Assembly: GCA_900550285.1 (NCBI GenBank)
Contig: URRW01000009.1
Location: 1-64,000, forward strand
DNA length: 64,000 nucleotides
Reading direction: 5' to 3'
DNA from: an uncultured Lachnospiraceae bacterium
Lineage (GTDB): Bacteria > Bacillota > Clostridia > Lachnospirales > Lachnospiraceae
Shown: positions 7,766-16,884 of the stretch, piece after piece
Numbering within the stretch: the first letter of the stretch is position 1
How the letters are laid out: each line of letters begins with the position of its first letter
The notes under the pieces: generated by a model
Told to the model about the DNA's origin: nothing
What the model saw: only the letters and a program-made list of their open reading frames with translations
The model's database searches: none
Made by a program: the position numbers and the translations under genes

Positions 7766-9541
7766 TTAATCCCTCCTCTCTGCCGCGCGTTTGCGGTATT
7801 CTTCCTGTTCTTCTTCGGAAGGCAGCTCGCCGTACTGATGATAAAATGCGCTGGCATAATAGCCTTTATGGGCAAGAAGCTCCTGATGCGTGCCGTGCTC
7901 GATGATCCGCCCGTTGTCCATGACAAGGATCTGATCCGCATCCTTAATGGAAGAAATGCGGTATGCGATGACGAAAATCGTGCACTGGCCGTCCAGCTTT
8001 TTGAGCTGATCCTGAATATAGCTTTCCGTCTCCATGTCCACGGCGGAGGTAGTGTCGTCGAGAATCAGGATGGAAGGCTTTTTCAGCAGGGCGCGGGCAA
8101 GGGAAATCCGCTGCTTTTGTCCGCCGGATAGGCCGACGCCGCGTTCGCCCACGATCGTATCGTAGCCGTCGGGCATTTTTTTGATGAAATGGTTGGCGTC
8201 CGCCATGATGGCAGCCTGCCGGATCTCTTCAAAGGAGCAGTCCGGACGCCCGTATGCAATATTTCCTTCGATCGTATCAGAAAAAAGAAATATATCCTGC
8301 ATCGCCATTCCGATGTTGTCGCGCAGATCGTAAAGGTTCCAGTCCTTTACATTGACGCCGTCTACCAAAACCTCGCCGGAGGTAGCGTCCACAAAGCGGC
8401 ACAGCAGGTTCATGATCGTGGATTTGCCGGCCCCGGTGGAGCCTAAAATGCCGACGGTCTGACCTTTTTTGACGGAGAAGGAAATGTTTTTCACGATATC
8501 CTCGTCGTCTGCCGTATAGGAAACGTCCTTAAATTCCACGTTGCCGTCCATATGCTGGCGGTTTTTGGGCACGGGGGGCATTTTGACAACGGGCTCCTCC
8601 ACATAGGTGGTGTAGATCTTTTCAACGGAGGTAATGAAGCGGTGGATGTCGTTGACCCACCATCCCGCCATTCTTAAGGGAGCGTTTAACATCCACAGAT
8701 AGCCGTTGACCGTAACCAGATTGCCGATGGTCATTTCGCCCTGAATGACCATCCAGCCGCCGTAAAGCAGCAGGACGACGTTTAACACATAGGAGAGCAC
8801 TTCAAAAATGGGAAGATATTTCATCCAGATGTCGGAGGACGCAAGCTGGGCGTCCATGTAGGCGTCGTTTTCTTTATTAAATTTTTCGATTTCAAAATCT
8901 TCCTTCGCGAATGCCTTTACGACCCGGTTTCCGCTGACATTTTCCTGAACGAAGGCGTTCAGGGAGGAGAAGCGGTCGCGGATGCGCTGGAAGGTGGGAC
9001 GCACCGCCTTGGACTGGCGGTAGGTCGTCAGCGCCGTAAAGGGCAGTACGACGAGCATGCACAGCGCCAGCTTTACGTTGACGGTAAAGATCATAAACAG
9101 CGCGAAGCCAAACAACAGCAGGTTTTCATAGACCGCGTAAATGATGTAGGCGACAAAGTGCCGGATCGCGTCCATATCGCCGGTCTGGCGGCTCATTAGG
9201 TCGCCCGTCTTTTTTTTGCTGTAAAATGAAAAGTCTTCCGTCAGAAGCCGTCTGTAAACGCTGTCGCGCATATCGTAGAGCACGCCCTGGGAACAGACCT
9301 CAAAAATGACCTGATAAAAAAAGCGCAGCACGCCGCGCACCGCCGTTACCAGAAGCAGGATGACGACGAGCTTTGTCAGAAGACTAAGCTGTCCGCCCTG
9401 GATGACGTCGTCTACGATCAGCCCGGAAACATACGGGTTGACGATCGCCAGAATGGAAATAACGGTGGTCATGATCAGGCCGAGCAGCAGCTTGAAGCGG
9501 TATTTCCGCAAAAAGCCCCAGAACCATTTCATCGGTGTCAT
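7766..9541 (-). CDS. ABC exporter half-transporter, degenerate-site partner
   Basis: A 591-residue half-transporter with a six-helix domain and a C-terminal ATPase: Walker A LGSTGAGKST, signature LSGGQKQR. Its Walker B reads ILILDDTTSA, with Asp in place of the catalytic Glu, and the H-loop reads VIAYRIS, with Tyr in place of His. It therefore contributes the non-hydrolysing site of the heterodimer, while its intact LSGGQ completes the active site of the partner encoded next. The ATG at 9541 is ~13 bases after GGAGG; ATG 9532 is an alternative. It is the first gene of the operon, divergent from the AraC regulator gene. Confidence 0.9.
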   Translation of the reverse strand: MTPMKWFWGFLRKYRFKLLLGLIMTTVISILAIVNPYVSGLIVDDVIQGGQLSLLTKLVVILLLVTAVRGVLRFFYQVIFEVCSQGVLYDMRDSVYRRLLTEDFSFYSKKKTGDLMSRQTGDMDAIRHFVAYIIYAVYENLLLFGFALFMIFTVNVKLALCMLVVLPFTALTTYRQSKAVRPTFQRIRDRFSSLNAFVQENVSGNRVVKAFAKEDFEIEKFNKENDAYMDAQLASSDIWMKYLPIFEVLSYVLNVVLLLYGGWMVIQGEMTIGNLVTVNGYLWMLNAPLRMAGWWVNDIHRFITSVEKIYTTYVEEPVVKMPPVPKNRQHMDGNVEFKDVSYTADDEDIVKNISFSVKKGQTVGILGSTGAGKSTIMNLLCRFVDATSGEVLVDGVNVKDWNLYDLRDNIGMAMQDIFLFSDTIEGNIAYGRPDCSFEEIRQAAIMADANHFIKKMPDGYDTIVGERGVGLSGGQKQRISLARALLKKPSILILDDTTSAVDMETESYIQDQLKKLDGQCTIFVIAYRISSIKDADQILVMDNGRIIEHGTHQELLAHKGYYASAFYHQYGELPSEEEQEEYRKRAAERRD

Positions 9542-9719
9542 AACGATTCTTTTTCCTCCTTTTCTGCCGCACAGGCGGCAGTCCTATTATTAAAAAAATA
9601 CTCAATTTTCTCGCTGATTTGAATGTACTTTCTTGCAGGTTTCATGTAAAATGTTGTCAAGCAGACAAAAGGAATGACAAGGCAGGAATGCTGCGGTCAG
9701 GATGAGAGGGAGATGTGTT

Positions 9720-10586
9720 ATGGAGCGCGAAGGCGCGGTGTTTGAGGAAAAATTTGATCCGACTTTTTTGTTTACATGGAAAGGGATCCGCACGGAGGAT
9801 GAAGAGAGCTTTCACAGCCACGAGCATCTGGAGCTTTGCTATATCCAGTCGGGAAACGGCAGGCACAGGATCGGCGAGACGGTTTATGATGTGCGGGAAG
9901 GGGATCTTTTAGTGATCAACGCGGGAACCTATCATCAGGCGCTGATGGGGCCGGAGCGGCGTCCGATAGTGGAATTTTATGTGGGGCTGACGGATTTAAA
10001 GCTTGGCGGGGCGGAAAAAAACAGGTTCCCGCTGTGGGACGGCAGCCCGGTTTTCCACACACAGGGAGAGTTAAAGCTCAAATTGAGCAAGCTGTGCGTC
10101 GCCATGGAGGCGGAGCAGGAGCGCTGCAGGAACGGCAGGTATTATATGATGAAAACCTATGCCATGCAGATGATTATTTTGCTTTTGCGGGAACAGGAAG
10201 CGCCGGAACGGGAGGAAAAGCAGTGGCAGTATTCCTTTGAATCGGTCAGCCGGAAATATCTGGTCGAAAAGATCATGGATTATTTTGAGGATCATTATGA
10301 GGAGAAGATTTCTTTAGACCAGATCGCCAGCAATATGTATTTGAGCCCGTTTTATGTGTCGCGGATTTTTAAGGCGGAGACGGGGAACACGCCGATCCAC
10401 TATCTGATTGAGGTGCGTCTGACAAAGGCGTACCGGCTTCTGGAAGAGGAGCCGGAGCGGAGCATTCAGGAAGTGGCGGCGAAGGTAGGCTATGACGATG
10501 CCTATCATTTCAGCAAGCTTTTTAAGAAAAAATACGGGATCGCGCCGTCGGCAGTCAGGCGCGGGGAAAGAGGAAATAATGGATAA
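9720..10586 (+). CDS. AraC-family regulator with N-terminal cupin
   Basis: A 288-residue protein. The ATG at 9720 is chosen because GAGGGAG precedes it by about 7 bases. The N-terminal ~100 residues form a cupin-like sensor (HSHEHLELCYIQSG, then REGDLLVINAGTYHQ). The last ~100 residues carry two AraC helix-turn-helix units (ISLDQIASNMYLSPFYVSRI and IQEVAAKVGYDDAYHFSKLF). It is divergent from the ABC exporter operon and could control it, or may act on the gene it overlaps downstream by 8 bases. Sugar-type effectors are common for this architecture; the ligand here is unknown. Confidence 0.88.
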   Translation: MEREGAVFEEKFDPTFLFTWKGIRTEDEESFHSHEHLELCYIQSGNGRHRIGETVYDVREGDLLVINAGTYHQALMGPERRPIVEFYVGLTDLKLGGAEKNRFPLWDGSPVFHTQGELKLKLSKLCVAMEAEQERCRNGRYYMMKTYAMQMIILLLREQEAPEREEKQWQYSFESVSRKYLVEKIMDYFEDHYEEKISLDQIASNMYLSPFYVSRIFKAETGNTPIHYLIEVRLTKAYRLLEEEPERSIQEVAAKVGYDDAYHFSKLFKKKYGIAPSAVRRGERGNNG

Positions 10587-11232
10587 TCCGATCATACTGA
10601 CGGCGGAGATCATTGGGACGGTGGCGTTTGCATCCTCCGGCGCCATGCTGGCGATCCGGAAAAATATGGATTTGTTCGGCGTACTTGTTTTGGGGCTGTG
10701 CGTTGCTGTGGGCGGCGGCATTTTGCGGGACATCATTCTGGGGCAGACGCCTCCGGGGGCGTTCCGCGATCCGGTCTATGCGATGGTCGCGATGGGGACG
10801 TCCTTTCTTTTGTTCGTTGTCGTCTATTTAAAAAAGGAAATTTTAAACAGCAAATATCTGACTTTGTATGAGCAGGTGATGAACTACTGCGACGCGGTGG
10901 GGCTTGGGATCTTTACGGTGGTCGGAGTGTATACGGCGCACAGCCTTGGTTATCACAACAAATTTTTCCTGATCTTTCTGGGAATGCTGACCGGTGTGGG
11001 CGGCGGCATGATCCGCGACGTGCTGGCGGATTCGATGCCCTTTATCCTGCGCAAGCATGTGTATGCGGTGGCGGCGCTTGCGGGCGCCCTCGTGTGCGTC
11101 AATCTGATCGACCAAAACCTGTATCTGTCGCTTGCGGCGGGCACGACGGTGATCATCGTGATCCGGGTGCTGGCGACGAAGTTCTGCTGGGATCTGCCGC
11201 GGCCGCTGCCGAAGGAGAAAAAGGAGGGATGA
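10579..11232 (+). CDS. TRIC / UPF0126 family membrane protein (YadS-like)
   Basis: A 217-residue, seven-helix-type membrane protein built from two repeats, each with a GGG-x2-RD motif: GGGILRDIILGQTPP and GGGMIRDVLADSMP. This is the signature of the prokaryotic trimeric intracellular cation channel family (UPF0126). The ATG at 10579 is inside the 3' end of the AraC gene (8-base overlap, GAAAGAGGAAATA before it), so translation is coupled. A glycine or cation permeation role has been proposed for bacterial members; none can be assigned here. Confidence 0.88.
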   Translation: MDNPIILTAEIIGTVAFASSGAMLAIRKNMDLFGVLVLGLCVAVGGGILRDIILGQTPPGAFRDPVYAMVAMGTSFLLFVVVYLKKEILNSKYLTLYEQVMNYCDAVGLGIFTVVGVYTAHSLGYHNKFFLIFLGMLTGVGGGMIRDVLADSMPFILRKHVYAVAALAGALVCVNLIDQNLYLSLAAGTTVIIVIRVLATKFCWDLPRPLPKEKKEG

Positions 11233-11236
11233 ACAG

Positions 11237-11707
11237 ATGAAGTTACTGATTAAACAGCGTGTATTTTCGTGGACGGACACCTATGATGTGTACGATGAAT
11301 GGGAGCAGCCGAAATATTTTGTCAAAGCGGATTTTTTCTCATTGGGACATCAGATCCGCGTATATGACAGGAATGACCGTGAGGTGGGCTGTATCCGGGA
11401 AAAGCTTCTGTCCTTTCTGCCTGCATTTGAGGTGGAGGAAAACGGTGTGACAGCCGGCACAGTCCAGAAGCAGTTTTCTTTTTTTAAGCCGCGTTATGAG
11501 GTGGATTATAAGGGCTGGCGCGTGGAGGGGGATTATCTGGGCTGGGATTATGATGTATATGACGGCTGCAGCGCGGTGGCGCATATCAGCCAGAAGCCGC
11601 TTCACTGGGGAGACACTTATGTGATTGAGTGTGCAGACAGGACGGATGAGCTGGCATGCCTGCTTCTGGTTGTCGCGATCGATGCGGCGAACTGTCAGGA
11701 TGATTAA
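11237..11707 (+). CDS. LURP-one-related (YxjI-like) protein
   Basis: A 156-residue protein of the length and strand-rich pattern of LURP-one-related proteins (tubby-like beta-barrel fold): KQRVFSWTDTYDVYDE at the start, then alternating beta segments such as KADFFSLGHQIRVYD and WRVEGDYLGWDYDVYD. Bacterial members such as B. subtilis YxjI are of unknown function; membrane or phospholipid association is suspected. It starts 4 bases after the channel gene with a good GGAGGGATGA ribosome binding site, so it belongs to the same operon. Confidence 0.8.
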   Translation: MKLLIKQRVFSWTDTYDVYDEWEQPKYFVKADFFSLGHQIRVYDRNDREVGCIREKLLSFLPAFEVEENGVTAGTVQKQFSFFKPRYEVDYKGWRVEGDYLGWDYDVYDGCSAVAHISQKPLHWGDTYVIECADRTDELACLLLVVAIDAANCQDD

Positions 11708-11757
11708 AGAAGCCGGTTGGGATAAAAAATCCGGGTACAGATAAGGAGGAAACCGGG

Positions 11758-12219
11758 GTGGGATTTTGGCAGGAATATGACAGATTCTGGGACGAATTTG
11801 GAACACATAAAAAGATGGTTTTGTCCACAGCGCTTCACGATATTGTGACTTCAAGGATGATGAGCCTGGTTGTATTGAATAAGAATTTATATTTTCAAAC
11901 AGACAGGACCTTCCGAAAGTACGCTCAGCTAAAAGGCAATAAAAATGTTGCCCTCTGCATCGATAATATCCAGATAGAGGGGCAGTGCATGGAATTAGGA
12001 ATACCTGCTCAAAACAGGGAATTTTCCGACGCATACAGGGAATATTTCCCGGGATCTTACGACAGATATACGCTGCTTGAAAATGAAAGGCTGTTTGCGG
12101 TAAAACCGACAGTTATAGAGCGATGGATTTATGTGGAAGGAATCCCATATATGGAGATATTTGACATTCTAAATGAAAAATACGCCTTGGAAAGATATGA
12201 AGGAGACGGAAGTGTTTAA
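11758..12219 (+). CDS. Pyridoxamine 5'-phosphate oxidase family protein
   Basis: A 153-residue protein starting with GTG at 11758, which follows AAGGAGGAAACCGG. The pattern TSRMMSLVVLNKNLYFQTD, KYAQLKGNKNVALCIDNIQIEGQC matches the split-barrel flavin-binding fold of PPOX-like proteins, which bind FMN or related cofactors. Members act on diverse small molecules and the specific reaction is not predictable. It lies 50 bases after the LURP-one gene and is probably part of the same run of genes. Confidence 0.75.
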   Translation: MGFWQEYDRFWDEFGTHKKMVLSTALHDIVTSRMMSLVVLNKNLYFQTDRTFRKYAQLKGNKNVALCIDNIQIEGQCMELGIPAQNREFSDAYREYFPGSYDRYTLLENERLFAVKPTVIERWIYVEGIPYMEIFDILNEKYALERYEGDGSV

Positions 12220-12284
12220 AAGATTAAACTCATAATTTCCACAGAGAAATATCTGATAAAAGAGGAAAGCAGGACAAAAGAGAG

Positions 12285-15200
12285 ATGCAGGAATGGGAAA
12301 AACAGTTTGACGAGATTGCCTTAGAGAAGGGAAGAAAGCTGTATCACTCAAGCAAAGTAAGGGATTTTAAGCAGGAGGGCGAAAAGCTCAGCGCTGTCTT
12401 TGCAGGGGTGCAGGTTTATCGGGTGGAAATGGCGCTGGAGAAAAATCTGCCTGTACGGATGCACTGTCAGTGCCCGAAAGCCAGAGGCGGAAGCAAATGC
12501 GAGCATATGGCGGCGATTTTGTTTTATCTGTTTGGAGACCGGGAGGCGGAGCAGGAAAAGGCGCGGGAAGGGACACCGCGCCAAAAGCCGGAAAAAGAGG
12601 CACTCCAAAAGAAAAAAATGCAGGAAGAACTGGAACGGAAACGGCTGGAGGAAGAGGTGCTTCAAAAGAAGCTGGAAGAGGAAGAACGTCAGAAAAAAGC
12701 GGAAGAAGAGCGGCAGAAAAGGGAAGAGGAACGAAAGAAAAAGGAGCGGCAGATGCAGGAAACAGGGCAAAATTTTGAGCAGAAGTATCAGTATTTTGAC
12801 ATGAAAAAGATCCGGGCAGAACTGAATATTTCTGCAAGAGACAAGAGCAAGGGCAGTCAGCTTCTTCAAAATGGAAAAATCGGAGGAATAGAGGTCAGTA
12901 CGGGATATTATGACGGCGACGAGGAGCTGGTAGGAAGCGTGGAGGCGACCGGGACAGAGAATGGCAATCGCTTTGGCATACGGATCATTTTTAACCGGGA
13001 CAGCGTGCTCGAATGCAGATGCGGCTGCAAAGCGTGCAGAAGAGGCGGCAGTTATTACTGGTATTATGAAAAAGCAAAGTGCGCCTATGTATCCGCAGTA
13101 CTGGATTATACGGAGCAGTTTCTGGAGGAGCATCAGCTCGGGGATGCGACAACCAAAAAGGCAGCTTATATACTGGGCGCTTTTTCAAAAAAGAGGGAAA
13201 ACAGCATCGTGGCAAAGGCTACGGGAGCCGTTGAAAGCTTGGGATTGGAGCCGCGGTTAAAAAAGCAGGACAGGGAACTCATACTGTCTTTTCGGATTAC
13301 CACACCAAAAAAATTTGTGATCAAAGATCTGTTTGAATTCTGCAGGCTGGTCAGAGAGTCGCAGTCGGGAAACTATGGCAGCAATACGAAAGTCAATCAT
13401 CAGATTGGGAATTTTGACGAACGTGCACGGGAATGGATCGCTTACATCAACAGGGTGGTTCTGGAAGAGGAGCGAAAGGAAGAGCGGATTGAGCAGACGC
13501 TGCGCTATCATTACCGGGATAGTAAATGCAGCGGGCTGGAACTTTACGGCTGGCGGCTGGAACAGTTTTATGAACTTTTGGGGACAGAAGGGATCGAATA
13601 TGAGGAAAATTCGTTTGATGGAAAAATAAAAAAGATGCTGTATTGTGCAGAGGAATCCCCAAAGATAGGAATGGAGATCATGCCGTTTCTTGACGGAAGG
13701 AAAAAGGCGTTTGAAGGAATTCGGGTTTCGTGCACAATGCCTCAGTTTTATTTCGGGGACGATCATTATTATTATGTAAAGGATAACTGTCTGTGCAGAG
13801 TAAAGCAGGATGTCCTAAACTGTGCAGAGCCGCTGATCAACAGGGCAAAAGAGGATACCCTGCAGTTTCGGATCGGGAGGAATAATCTTTCTGATTTTTA
13901 TTATTCGGTGCTGCCGCAGATGGAGCAGGTGCTCACACTGACAGAAAAAAATGCGGATCTGATCCGGAAATATCTTCCTCCGGAAGTTGCTTTCCGTTTT
14001 TATCTGGACGTGAGGGATGGCGACATTGTCTGCAGGGCGCACGCTTTGTATGGGGAAAAGGAGGTGTCGCTGGCAGACTGGCTTTTGGAAGAAAAGGTTC
14101 CGGAAGGTTTTCGGAGCATGGATCGGGAAAATGAAGTTCTTTGCCGGATTGGTTATTTATTTCCGGAAGCGTTTCCGCAGGAAGACGAATTTATGTGCGG
14201 AAAGGATGAGGAGCGGATCTATCAGGTTTTGGATCATGGCGTGGACGAGCTGGCAGAAATCGGCGAGGTGGAGTGTACCAGACGGTTCCGCGACATGAAC
14301 GTGGTAAAAAATGTAAAGGTTTCCGTAGGGGTTTCGGTGTCCGGAGGTCTGCTGGATCTGGAAATCGATACGCAGGAGATTTCCAGGCAGGAACTTTTGG
14401 ATGCACTGAAAAGCTATCGGGTAAAGGCAAAATACTTCCGCTTGAAAAACGGCGGCTTTTTAAAACTTGAGAATGAAAATATGCAGATGCTGAGCGAAAT
14501 GATGGATACGCTGCAGATTTCTTCCAAGGATTTTCTGAAAGAGAATATCCATCTTCCGGTTTATCGGACGCTGTATTTAAACAGGCTTCTGGAAGAAAAC
14601 GAGACAGTCTATCATACGCGCGACAGCCATTTCAGAGAGATGGTCAAAAGCTTTAAAACAGTGCAGGATGCGGATTTTGAAGTGCCGGAGAGCTTAAGGG
14701 GCGTGCTCAGAGGGTATCAGGAAAATGGATACAAGTGGCTTCGGACGCTGGAAAGCTATGGCTTTGGCGGCATTCTGGCAGATGAAATGGGACTTGGCAA
14801 AACGCTGCAGACGATTGCTTTTTTACTTGCACAGAAAGAAGAGGGAAAGCCGGAAACTTCCCTGATCGTTGCACCCGCCTCCCTTGTATATAACTGGAAG
14901 GAGGAACTGGGGAAATTTGCCCCGTCGCTGAAGGCTTTGCAGATTACGGGGACGCAGGAGGAGCGCAGACAGCTTTTGGAGGAGTGGGAAAAATATGATG
15001 TGCTCATTACGTCGTATGATCTTTTGAAACGGGATATTGCTTTGTATGAAGAAAAAAACTTCCTGACAGAGATTATCGACGAGGCGCAGTATATCAAGAC
15101 GCATACGACAGCGGCAGCAAAAGCGGTAAAGGTGGTGCGGGCAAAAACAAAGCTGGCGCTGACCGGAACGCCTGTAGAAAACCGCCTGAGCGAGCTGTGG

Positions 15201-16094
15201 AGTATTTTTGATTACCTGATGCCGGGCTTCTTATACCAGTATGAGACGTTCAAAAAACAGATGGAAACGCCGATCGTTAAAAATGACGATAAAGACGCGA
15301 TGGGACGGCTGCAGAAAATGACCTCTCCGTTTATTCTGCGCCGTCTGAAAAAGGATGTATTAAAAGAGCTTCCGGAAAAGCTGGAAGAAAACTATTTTGT
15401 ACGTCTGGAAGGGGAACAGAGAAAACTGTACGATGCGCAGGTTGTCAAGATGCAGCAGCGTCTGGCGACCCAAAGCGGTGAGGAGTTCCAGAAAAATAAA
15501 ATGCAGATTCTGGCGGAGCTGACGAGAATTCGGCAGATCTGCTGCGATCCATCTTTATGTTTGGAAGGGTATCGACACGGTTCAGCAAAGCTGGAAGCGT
15601 GTATGGAACTGATCCGGAGTGCGATAGACGGCGGACATAAGTTGCTTTTGTTTTCACAGTTTACTTCGATGCTGGAAATTCTGGAAGGGCGGCTGAAAGA
15701 AAGCGGCATTTTTTTCTATTGTATCACGGGGGCAACTCCCAAGGAAAAACGGCTGCAGATGGTCAAGGAATTTAATGAAAATGATGTGCCGGTATTTTTG
15801 ATCTCGCTGAAAGCGGGTGGCGTCGGTTTAAATCTGACTGGAGCAGATGTGGTGATCCATTACGACCCGTGGTGGAATCTTGCCGTACAGAATCAGGCGA
15901 CAGACCGGGCGCACAGGATCGGGCAGAAGAATAAGGTCACGGTATATAAGCTGATCGCGAGCAATTCAATCGAGGAAAAGATCCAAAAGCTGCAGGAAAC
16001 GAAAAAGGATCTGGCAGAGCAGATTTTAAGCGGCGGCGAAGGACAGCTTGGAACGATGAGCAGGGAAGAGCTGATGGAGCTGTTGGAATGCTGA
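12285..16094 (+). CDS. SNF2-family helicase with SWIM zinc finger
   Basis: A 1269-residue protein. Residues ~55-82 form a SWIM zinc finger (C-x-C, then C-x-H in SKCEHMAAIL). Residues ~88-165 are a highly charged coiled coil. A second cysteine-rich patch (ECRCGCKACRRGG) lies at ~242-255. The C-terminal ~470 residues are a SNF2 motor: Walker A DEMGLGKTLQT (~832-842), DEAQ at ~930, TGTPVENR, and the second RecA lobe with LLFSQFTSM and ATDRAHRIGQ. Bacterial SWIM-SNF2 proteins of this size are RapA/HepA-like translocases acting on DNA or RNA polymerase; their role is poorly known. The start has only a weak purine-rich ribosome binding site. Confidence 0.9.
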   Translation: MQEWEKQFDEIALEKGRKLYHSSKVRDFKQEGEKLSAVFAGVQVYRVEMALEKNLPVRMHCQCPKARGGSKCEHMAAILFYLFGDREAEQEKAREGTPRQKPEKEALQKKKMQEELERKRLEEEVLQKKLEEEERQKKAEEERQKREEERKKKERQMQETGQNFEQKYQYFDMKKIRAELNISARDKSKGSQLLQNGKIGGIEVSTGYYDGDEELVGSVEATGTENGNRFGIRIIFNRDSVLECRCGCKACRRGGSYYWYYEKAKCAYVSAVLDYTEQFLEEHQLGDATTKKAAYILGAFSKKRENSIVAKATGAVESLGLEPRLKKQDRELILSFRITTPKKFVIKDLFEFCRLVRESQSGNYGSNTKVNHQIGNFDERAREWIAYINRVVLEEERKEERIEQTLRYHYRDSKCSGLELYGWRLEQFYELLGTEGIEYEENSFDGKIKKMLYCAEESPKIGMEIMPFLDGRKKAFEGIRVSCTMPQFYFGDDHYYYVKDNCLCRVKQDVLNCAEPLINRAKEDTLQFRIGRNNLSDFYYSVLPQMEQVLTLTEKNADLIRKYLPPEVAFRFYLDVRDGDIVCRAHALYGEKEVSLADWLLEEKVPEGFRSMDRENEVLCRIGYLFPEAFPQEDEFMCGKDEERIYQVLDHGVDELAEIGEVECTRRFRDMNVVKNVKVSVGVSVSGGLLDLEIDTQEISRQELLDALKSYRVKAKYFRLKNGGFLKLENENMQMLSEMMDTLQISSKDFLKENIHLPVYRTLYLNRLLEENETVYHTRDSHFREMVKSFKTVQDADFEVPESLRGVLRGYQENGYKWLRTLESYGFGGILADEMGLGKTLQTIAFLLAQKEEGKPETSLIVAPASLVYNWKEELGKFAPSLKALQITGTQEERRQLLEEWEKYDVLITSYDLLKRDIALYEEKNFLTEIIDEAQYIKTHTTAAAKAVKVVRAKTKLALTGTPVENRLSELWSIFDYLMPGFLYQYETFKKQMETPIVKNDDKDAMGRLQKMTSPFILRRLKKDVLKELPEKLEENYFVRLEGEQRKLYDAQVVKMQQRLATQSGEEFQKNKMQILAELTRIRQICCDPSLCLEGYRHGSAKLEACMELIRSAIDGGHKLLLFSQFTSMLEILEGRLKESGIFFYCITGATPKEKRLQMVKEFNENDVPVFLISLKAGGVGLNLTGADVVIHYDPWWNLAVQNQATDRAHRIGQKNKVTVYKLIASNSIEEKIQKLQETKKDLAEQILSGGEGQLGTMSREELMELLEC

Positions 16095-16113
16095 GGGCAG
16101 AGGAGAAGAACGC

Positions 16114-16728
16114 ATGAAATATATTTTTCTTCATGGTCTGGGGCAGACTGCCCAAAGCTGGCAGGAAGTGATCTGTCAGCTGGATTCGGAATGGGATGTT
16201 TTATGTACCGATCTGGCGGAATGGCTTTTGGGAAAAGAAGCCTGTTACCGCACATTATATCAGAAATTGGAAAAGTACTGCGGGCAGCTTGAAGAGTCTT
16301 TGTGCCTGTGTGGGCTTTCGCTGGGAGGAATTCTGGCGCTGGATTTTGCAGCCAATCATCCGGATCGGGTTTGCCGTCTTGTGCTGATGGGCACGCCCTA
16401 TAAAATGCCGCGAAAGCTGTTAAAGCTGCAGGATGTCCTGTTTCATTTTATGCCGGAGCGGGCGTTTTTGGACATCGGATTTGAGAAGAAAGCGTTTATC
16501 GGTCTGTGCCGTTCCATGGCAGCGCTGGACTTTGAAAAACGCTTAAACCGGATTGCGGCAGCGATCTGCGATGAGCTGGAACGGACGGTAAAAGGAAAAA
16601 TTGTGACGCATGCCTCTATTACGGCAAGACCGTTTTTTGAGAAAAGGGGCTATACTGTAATAAAAGAACAGCAGGTGGAACGGCAGGGCGTTTTGCTGAC
16701 AAATTTTGTGATGGAAAAGGGAAGGTAA
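16114..16728 (+). CDS. Chimera: alpha/beta hydrolase N-terminus joined to GNAT C-terminus
   Basis: A 204-residue frame with a good ribosome binding site (AGAGGAGAAG) 20 bases after the SNF2 gene. Residues 1-~146 are the first part of an alpha/beta hydrolase: FLHGLGQTAQSW oxyanion region and GLSLGG with nucleophile S69. The catalytic Asp and His normally found further on are absent. From ~147 (AAAICDELERTV, then THASITARPFFEKRGY and QQVERQGVLLTNFVME) the sequence is instead the C-terminal ~58 residues of a GNAT acetyltransferase of the YafP type. The junction is near base 16552. An in-frame deletion that fused two genes is the simplest reading; neither half is complete, so activity is doubtful. 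Confidence 0.8.
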   Translation: MKYIFLHGLGQTAQSWQEVICQLDSEWDVLCTDLAEWLLGKEACYRTLYQKLEKYCGQLEESLCLCGLSLGGILALDFAANHPDRVCRLVLMGTPYKMPRKLLKLQDVLFHFMPERAFLDIGFEKKAFIGLCRSMAALDFEKRLNRIAAAICDELERTVKGKIVTHASITARPFFEKRGYTVIKEQQVERQGVLLTNFVMEKGR

Positions 16729-16854
16729 CAGAATGCCGCAGCATCCGACAAAAAACCCCTACCCCGCGGCAGGATTTTATGATATGATAAAACAAGACAG
16801 CCGCAAAAAAGCTTTCAATGCGGCGCAAAACTTCTATCATTACTTTTACGAAAA

Positions 16855-16880
16855 TGCCGCCTGCGCGGCAGAATGAGAGG
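16855..16880 (+). promoter_or_regulatory. Hairpin adjoining the purL ribosome binding site
   Basis: TGCCGC (16855-16860) pairs with GCGGCA (16865-16870) around CTGC, and is followed at once by GAATGAGAGGAATC and the purL ATG. The tail resembles those after the hairpins at the isomerase and asnA genes. No purine riboswitch or PurR box was recognised in this leader. Confidence 0.5.
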
Positions 16881-16884
16881 AATC

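Noticed and set aside
16733..16876. A 47-codon frame between the chimeric gene and purL
   Set aside because: No ribosome binding site, and it overlaps the purL leader hairpin. It could be real but nothing supports it.
16729..16884. Purine riboswitch or PurR box before purL
   Set aside because: No purine aptamer core or PurBox pair was seen in the 156-base leader, only short hairpins.
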